Shown here piece after piece: positions 59,319-64,000 of a stretch of 64,000 nucleotides of DNA. The DNA comes from an uncultured Brevibacillus sp. Lineage in GTDB: Bacteria; Bacillota; Bacilli; Brevibacillales; Brevibacillaceae. Location of the stretch: assembly GCA_946402065.1 (NCBI GenBank), contig CAMIVR010000001.1:1-64000 (forward strand), in the 5' to 3' direction. The position numbers were made by a program, and so were the translations under genes. The notes beneath the pieces were generated by a model. That model had not been told where the DNA came from and ran no database searches. It saw only the letters and a program-made list of their open reading frames with translations. Within the stretch, counting starts at the first letter, position 1; every line of letters begins with the position of its first letter.

Positions 59319-60103
59319 TACAAAATCACCCTCCTGATGTAGTTGGATACGTTTTCGATGAGCAAAATGGCGATGACCACCACGATCACGACAAGACTGG
59401 CTGCATGGTAATTCAAGCTCTTGTAGTACAGGCTGAAAGCAAAGCCGATGCCTGTACCGGTCAATATCCCGATGAGCGTGGCGCTGCGGATGTTCGTCTC
59501 GATCATAAACAGAACCCAACTGACGATTTGCGGAATGCACGAAGGAATCACCGACTGGAAAATAATCGCAAAAAAGCTGGCCCCCGTCGCTTGCAGCGCT
59601 TCGACAGAGCTGCTGCTGACCTCGTCGATCGTCTCGACGAACGCGCGCGTCAAAAAGCCGAACGAGCCGAAAAACAGGGCGAAGTATCCGGTCAATGCGC
59701 TTTGTCCAAAGGAAAACAGCAAGATCATCGCCCAGGCCGACACGTCGATATTGCGGAAAAGCGTGGCGATCCCCCTCGTCACTTTTCTCATCAGGGCGTT
59801 GGTGCCTGTCGTTTGCGAACCGAAAATGGCGAACAGCAGTGAAAACAGGGCGGCAACCGATGCAGCCGCAACCGACAGCAGCACCGTGTCCTTCAATTTG
59901 TACAGGATATCGGGCAGCTTCGCGAGCGCTTTTTCATTCGGATAAAAGTTGGAAAACGCCCATACGATCGCCTTGGGAATGGAAGTGAAGCCTTTTTCCA
60001 CATCGTATTTGGTGATGACGATCGAGACGCAGGTGATGGCGATGAGCAGCGCGAAGAACATGAGTGTATGTGTTCGCTTTTTGGCAAAGAAGTCACCCCG
60101 CAT
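59318..60103 (-). CDS. phnE: phosphonate ABC transporter permease PhnE (first copy)
   Basis: 261 residues. LFAIFGSQTTGTNALMRKVT, TLFRNIDVSAWAMILLFSFG, ETIDEVSSSSVEALQATGAS (coupling loop) and GTGIGFAFSLYYKSLNYHA mark it as PhnE, clearly diverged from the other copy. The start MRGDFFAKKR has GGGAGGAAAAC upstream and overlaps the phnC end by 11 bases. Confidence 0.9.
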   Translation of the reverse strand: MRGDFFAKKRTHTLMFFALLIAITCVSIVITKYDVEKGFTSIPKAIVWAFSNFYPNEKALAKLPDILYKLKDTVLLSVAAASVAALFSLLFAIFGSQTTGTNALMRKVTRGIATLFRNIDVSAWAMILLFSFGQSALTGYFALFFGSFGFLTRAFVETIDEVSSSSVEALQATGASFFAIIFQSVIPSCIPQIVSWVLFMIETNIRSATLIGILTGTGIGFAFSLYYKSLNYHAASLVVIVVVIAILLIENVSNYIRRVIL

Positions 60104-60881
60104 GTTTTCCTCCCAGGTCCAGAATGAGTTCACCTGCCTCCGAACCGTAAATGCCGTAAATCTGCTCTGCCGTAATCTCCGCCGGCGAGCCGTCGTAGAC
60201 GATCCGCCCTTTGTTGACGCCGATAATGCGGTCGGAGTACTTCAGCGCTACCTCGACCTGATGCAGGTTGACCAGAACGGTGATGCCCATGCTCGTCGAA
60301 ATCGTGCGCAAATAGTCCATGATGACCTTCGAGGCATTCGGGTCCAATGAGGCGATCGGCTCGTCACAGAGCAGCATTTTGGGCGACTGGATCAACGCCC
60401 GGGCAATCCCGACGCGCTGTTTTTGCCCGCCGCTTAGCTGGTCGGCGCGCTTGTACATCTGCTCTTCCAGTCCCAATATGTGCAGCAGCTTGGCAGCCTG
60501 CTGTTTTTCCTCTTCCGAGTAGAGACCGAGCATGCCGGCCAATGTCGATTTGTAGCCAAGCCGTCCGTGCAGTACGTTTTCGATCACGGACAGCCGGTTG
60601 ACCAGATTGTAGTGCTGAAAGATCATGCCGATTTTTCGCCTGATTTTTTTCAGCTCTGTTTTGCCGCTCGTCCGCACATCGACGCCATCGAACAGGATTT
60701 CGCCGCTGCTGGCCTCAATCATCCGGTTGACACAGCGAAGGAGGGTCGATTTCCCCGCCCCCGATGGTCCGATGATCGATACGAATTCCCCTTCTGCCAC
60801 AGAAAACTGTACGTCGTGCAGCGCCTTCGTATTGACGCCGTACTGTTTGGATACGTGCTTCAACTCAAGTAACGTGCTCAC
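60093..60881 (-). CDS. phnC: phosphonate ABC transporter ATPase PhnC
   Basis: 262 residues. Walker [21 protein letters not shown], signature LSGGQKQRVGIARALIQSP, Walker B LLCDEPIASLDPNASKVI. PhnC-specific GKTELKKIRRKIGMIFQHYN precedes the signature. GTG start at 60881, six bases after GAGGGGAG; a TTG two codons upstream falls in that site. Confidence 0.93.
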   Translation of the reverse strand: MSTLLELKHVSKQYGVNTKALHDVQFSVAEGEFVSIIGPSGAGKSTLLRCVNRMIEASSGEILFDGVDVRTSGKTELKKIRRKIGMIFQHYNLVNRLSVIENVLHGRLGYKSTLAGMLGLYSEEEKQQAAKLLHILGLEEQMYKRADQLSGGQKQRVGIARALIQSPKMLLCDEPIASLDPNASKVIMDYLRTISTSMGITVLVNLHQVEVALKYSDRIIGVNKGRIVYDGSPAEITAEQIYGIYGSEAGELILDLGGKHAG

Positions 60882-60920
60882 TGGCAACTCCCCTCACACA
60901 AGGTTTTTTCATGAGACGCG

Positions 60921-61958
60921 TTAATTGGACAATTCACGCACTGGATTAAACCATGCGTCTTCCACCGGTACGAATTTCTCGTTGCCGGCTTTCTCAAAAA
61001 TGCCGTGGAACTTGCTGTCTTTCGGTACGAAAATTTTCGGGTTGTTCGCCACTTCATCGGCTGTGAATGCAGCTAACAGCTTCTTCCGGTCTTCTTCGCT
61101 GACGGTGTCGGTATTGACAGCGAACGGAGAATTCAATACAGGGGCGACGTAAATGGCGACAAACTCCTGGCCGTGCAAGTTATTGAACGGCTCGGCTGCA
61201 TCCTGCTTCACGCGGTAGACCGCTCCCGGCTTGTTGTTCGTGCCGTCAGCCAGCTCGACGTAGTTGTTCATGCAAGTATCGCACGTAGCCGCCACATCCG
61301 CCTTGTCCATCAAGAGGTTGACGACCGAGCCCTGGTGTGATCCGCCGTACAGCACCTCGCTGAAGAACTTGCCGGGACCGCCTTCAAGCAAATTCTCCGC
61401 AGTCACTGGCTTGCCGGGATCTTTTTTGGAAAAGTAAGAGGCGATTGCCTTAGACGGCACTTTGAATCCGGACGTCGAGCTGTTGGACACAAAGGAGAAG
61501 CGTTTCCCAGCGATGTTGTCCAGCGAGTACCCACCGCCGCTCTTGTACTGGTCTGCATTTGCTTTTTTTACATTGATCCAGCTATAGTACACGGCATCGT
61601 CAAGCGTGCCCGATTTGCCTGAGTTGACGACGAGCGGCATGACCTTCTGGTTTTTGTTATGCGCCTCAATGTATGACTGGGCACCGAGGAAGGCGAGATC
61701 CGCATTGCCATTGGCAATCGACTCGACGGCGATAATATAGTCGGTCGTGGTCTTATGCTCGACTTTTTTGCCCGTAGCCTTTTCGATCAGCGCGCCGATC
61801 TCTTCGCGAGCTTCCTTCGAATTGTCGCTGGACTCATTGGGCAGCCAGGCGATTGTAATCGTATCCTTCCCCTTGGAATTTCCGGCTCCTGCTGTGGAAC
61901 ACCCTGCTGCAGTTAATGCAAACATCACCGATACCATGAGCAACCATGCTTTTTTCAT
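60921..61958 (-). CDS. phnD: phosphonate-binding lipoprotein PhnD
   Basis: 345 residues. Signal peptide MKKAWLLMVSVMFALTAAGC with lipobox TAAGC. The mature part has DTITIAWLPNESSDNSKEAR and NADLAFLGAQSYIEAH, the phosphonate-receptor blocks, then FVSNSSTSGFKVPSKAIASY, the anion-binding Ser/Thr cluster. GAGGGGTTAAAACG precedes the ATG; 32 upstream in-frame codons overlap the spacer and phnL end and are rejected. Confidence 0.92.
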   Translation of the reverse strand: MKKAWLLMVSVMFALTAAGCSTAGAGNSKGKDTITIAWLPNESSDNSKEAREEIGALIEKATGKKVEHKTTTDYIIAVESIANGNADLAFLGAQSYIEAHNKNQKVMPLVVNSGKSGTLDDAVYYSWINVKKANADQYKSGGGYSLDNIAGKRFSFVSNSSTSGFKVPSKAIASYFSKKDPGKPVTAENLLEGGPGKFFSEVLYGGSHQGSVVNLLMDKADVAATCDTCMNNYVELADGTNNKPGAVYRVKQDAAEPFNNLHGQEFVAIYVAPVLNSPFAVNTDTVSEEDRKKLLAAFTADEVANNPKIFVPKDSKFHGIFEKAGNEKFVPVEDAWFNPVRELSN

Positions 61959-61998
61959 CGTTTTAACCCCTCTCGTCCGCTTTAAGTAGGATGTCAAC

Positions 61999-62733
61999 TT
62001 ATACGTCCTGCACCATTTGTGCTGCTTCATCTGTGGCTGTGACCAGCCGGCCATTTTGCATGTTGTACTCCCGATGGCAGAGATTTTTCATAAACGCGAG
62101 ATCGTGGAAAATCCCCAGCATCGTCGTTCCTTCGCTCATGAGCTGTTCCATCAGCTCCCGCACCTTGACTTTTGATGCATTGTCCAGGCTCGCTGTCGGC
62201 TCATCCAAAAGCAACAGCCGCGGGTGCTTCACCATCGCTCTGGCGATGTTCAGCCGCAGCTTTTCGCCGCCGGAAAACGTCGCCGGATAGCTGTCCCACA
62301 AGCTTGGATCGAGCTCAAAATGGCTGAGCATCGCTTCCGCTTCGGCCTGGGCGAACTCCCGTCCGTGGCCCATTTCCAGGATCGCCTGCTGGACCAGCTC
62401 GCGGGCCGTCGTACGCGGCATGACGTGAAGGAATTGCGAGACGTAGCCAATCTCGTGCTTGCGCAAGTAGATCATTTCGCGTTCCGTCGCGCGGGCGAGA
62501 TCGATCGGGCCGTATTGCTTCGAGTGATACCAGATGGCTCCGCCCTGCGGCAAATAGGTGCGGTAAATGCATTTGAGCACAGTCGATTTCCCGCTTCCGC
62601 TCTTGCCTGTAATCCCGACGAATTCGCCTTCCTTAACGTAAAGATCGATGTCATCGATCGCCTTGATGTGTTTGCCTAAGTTATGCAACGTAAACGACTT
62701 GGAGATATTATCGATGGTCAGTATGTTATCCAC
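61999..62733 (-). CDS. phnL: C-P lyase ATP-binding protein PhnL
   Basis: 244 residues. ABC ATPase with Walker A GKSGSGKSTVLKCIYRTYLP, signature FSGGEKLRLNIARAMVKHPR, Walker B LLLLDEPTASLDNASKVKV. The inserted YHSKQYGPIDLARATEREMI segment is typical of PhnL rather than PhnC or PhnK. In the C-P lyase pathway PhnL works with PhnG, H and I in making the ribosyl-phosphonate triphosphate. Confidence 0.92.
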   Translation of the reverse strand: MDNILTIDNISKSFTLHNLGKHIKAIDDIDLYVKEGEFVGITGKSGSGKSTVLKCIYRTYLPQGGAIWYHSKQYGPIDLARATEREMIYLRKHEIGYVSQFLHVMPRTTARELVQQAILEMGHGREFAQAEAEAMLSHFELDPSLWDSYPATFSGGEKLRLNIARAMVKHPRLLLLDEPTASLDNASKVKVRELMEQLMSEGTTMLGIFHDLAFMKNLCHREYNMQNGRLVTATDEAAQMVQDV

Positions 62734-62771
62734 CCTGTCACCCTGCTTTCACCGTTCTTGTGTAGATTTGC

Positions 62772-63950
62772 TCAGACCCGGTAATTCGTTTTCTGGACGA
62801 GCTCGCCGTCGACGAATACAGATGTAATCACGGGGAAATCCGGATCGATTTTCTCGATGATCAGCAAATCCGCTTTCTTGCCTTCCCGGATCGAACCGAT
62901 CTCATCATCCAGTCCGACCGCTTTCGCCGGATTGATCGTCACCAGCTTGAACATGTCCGCCAGATCCAGGCCGCAGCGCTTGTTCAGTTCAAAAATCGCG
63001 TGCAGCATCGCCGCCGGATAGTAGTCGCTGCATAATATGTCGATGCACTCATGCTGAATGGCTTCGGCTGCGGACAAGTTGCCGCTGTGCGAGCCGCCGA
63101 GCATGACGTTGGGTGCGCCGGCGATCGTGTACATTCCGGCTGCTTTGGCTTTTTTGGCGATCTCGAGCGTGATCGGGAACTCGCTGATGGTCGCGCCAAA
63201 GCCTTGCACGAGATCGATCTTTTCCAGTGAATCATCGTCGTGGGAAGCGATGGAAATGGAGATTTCCTGAGCCATCCGGGCAATCTCCCTGATGCCCTCG
63301 ATCGTCAGCTTCTCCGCTGACTGACGTTCGTCAATCATCGTCTCGATTTCTTCATCCGTCATGTCACCGTAGCCTTTGATCGTATTCCGGTACAATTCCA
63401 AATCCCGGTACTGCCCTTGTCCCGGCGTATGGTCCATAAACGAAATGAGGTGGACCTTCTTCTCGGCGATATAGCTTTTCAAGTTGTCGATTTCTTCGAG
63501 ATTGTCAATTTCGAACCGCGCGTGAAAGCGATGGCGGACGAGGTGCTTCGTATGGTGCGTTTGATCGATCAAATCAATGAACTTTCTCACGTTCTGCGGC
63601 TCGCGGATCGGCTTGTAGGCGTACTCGGACCCTTTGTACAGGGAGAGCGAGTGGAACATGGTGGTGATCCCGTGGGAGATCAGCTGTTTTTCCGTCTCTC
63701 TCAGGCTGAGCTGAAAATCCATCAGCGACGTTGGCCGCGGCGCAGCCATGTGTTCGATATAATCGGAATGCAGGTCGATGAAACCGGGAGAAATGTAGCC
63801 GCCTGCAGCATCGATGCGTTCGGCGTCTGCCGGATACTCCTGTTCCCCGGCGCGAACGATTTGCTCAATGCGATTGCCGCTAATGAGTAGATCGAAACCG
63901 CTCAAGATGCCTTCTTCGCTGACGATCTTGCCATTGCTGATTACATACAC
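62772..63950 (-). CDS. phnM: alpha-D-ribose-1-methylphosphonate 5-triphosphate diphosphatase PhnM
   Basis: 392 residues, amidohydrolase fold. GGYISPGFIDLHSDYIEHMA with PRPTS following is the PhnM metal motif; SIASHDDDSLEKIDLVQGFG and ILCSDYYPAAMLHAIFELNK supply further ligands. It releases pyrophosphate from the C-P lyase intermediate. GTG start at 63950 after GGAGGAAACAGC, overlapping the upstream gene end. Confidence 0.93.
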   Translation of the reverse strand: MYVISNGKIVSEEGILSGFDLLISGNRIEQIVRAGEQEYPADAERIDAAGGYISPGFIDLHSDYIEHMAAPRPTSLMDFQLSLRETEKQLISHGITTMFHSLSLYKGSEYAYKPIREPQNVRKFIDLIDQTHHTKHLVRHRFHARFEIDNLEEIDNLKSYIAEKKVHLISFMDHTPGQGQYRDLELYRNTIKGYGDMTDEEIETMIDERQSAEKLTIEGIREIARMAQEISISIASHDDDSLEKIDLVQGFGATISEFPITLEIAKKAKAAGMYTIAGAPNVMLGGSHSGNLSAAEAIQHECIDILCSDYYPAAMLHAIFELNKRCGLDLADMFKLVTINPAKAVGLDDEIGSIREGKKADLLIIEKIDPDFPVITSVFVDGELVQKTNYRV

Positions 63951-64000
63951 GCTGTTTCCTCCGTTTCTTCCAGGGCGTCCGGTGTCTTCTTCGCGGGAAA
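63941..64000 (-). CDS. 3' end of the upstream phn gene (partial)
   Basis: The frame entering from the right edge encodes a polar tail (KKTPDALEETEETACM) and stops at TAA overlapping the phnM start. By position it should be a C-P lyase gene such as phnK or phnJ; nineteen codons are too few to decide. Confidence 0.45.
   Translation of the reverse strand, partial: FPAKKTPDALEETEETACM

Noticed and set aside
1-64000. CRISPR arrays, tRNA or rRNA genes, insertion sequences, prophage genes.
   Set aside because: None was recognised by eye: no regularly spaced repeats, no cloverleaf-like CCA-adjacent segments, no transposase or phage domains.

Overview
The window looks like chromosome from a spore-former-type Bacillota, most like the Paenibacillaceae (for example a Brevibacillus). 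Ribosome binding sites are strong AGGAGG types, TTG and GTG starts are common, binding proteins are lipoproteins, terminators are hairpins with U-runs, and GC is moderate to high. No rRNA, tRNA, CRISPR array, insertion sequence or prophage was seen. Nearly all of it is catabolic: long minus-strand operons for unusual carbon and nitrogen sources, each with its own importer or ligand-sensing regulator.

Left edge (1-1,526): the 5' part of a DHA2-type MFS exporter and a YceI-family gene with a good promoter and terminator. Region A (1,694-14,335) is one eleven-gene minus-strand operon: urocanase-like hydratase, DUF917 (thiohydantoin desulfurase-type) protein, four-gene OpuC-type ABC importer, HAL/PAL-fold lyase, IclR regulator, cyclic amidohydrolase, M20 carbamoyl-amino-acid hydrolase and UbiD. 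The lyase lacks the Ala-Ser-Gly triad that forms the MIO cofactor and has two further active-site changes. With the DUF917 gene this points away from histidine use and towards ergothioneine (or S-methyl-ergothioneine) breakdown: lyase (trimethylamine release), thiourocanate hydratase, thiohydantoin desulfurase, hydantoin-propionate hydrolase, N-carbamoyl-glutamate hydrolase, glutamate.

Region B (14,340-19,706): a degraded sigma-54 activator pseudogene, a LysR gene divergent from cidAB, a small membrane-anchored protein, a divergent Hfq-like protein, a membrane protein and a GNAT acetyltransferase.

Region C (19,719-34,961) is a ten-gene minus-strand operon with the subunit set and order of acetophenone carboxylase (HyuA-like, small zinc subunit, HyuA-like, HyuB-like), then a CoA ligase, a DUF35 protein, thiolase, a UroD-family protein, a zinc alcohol dehydrogenase and a hot-dog thioesterase. 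The logic is alcohol to ketone, carboxylation to a beta-keto acid, CoA activation, thiolysis. It is flanked by a TetR gene and an unusual XylR_N-V4R-PucR activator that keeps the phenol- and zinc-binding positions of MopR-type sensors, suggesting a phenolic ketone.

Region D (34,992-47,885): an aromatic-compound cluster with extradiol dioxygenase, [2Fe-2S] ferredoxin, GlcG/HbpS-like protein, Rieske oxygenase, M19-family protein, SDR, a small IacB-like protein, LLM flavin monooxygenase, TRAP transporter, a 41-residue small protein, amidase and a stand-alone riboflavin kinase. A PNPOx-fold gene diverges from it.

Region E (47,912-58,291): polar amino acid ABC importer and opine-dehydrogenase-family gene on one side of a PucR regulator, and an ATP-dependent HyuA/HyuB pair plus an AlaDh/PNT-type dehydrogenase on the other. 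Region F (58,369-64,000): the 3' half of a phosphonate operon (phnM-phnL-phnD-phnC-phnE-phnE) whose upstream C-P lyase genes lie beyond the right edge.

All product assignments come from reading protein motifs, lengths and gene order by eye. No database search was run.
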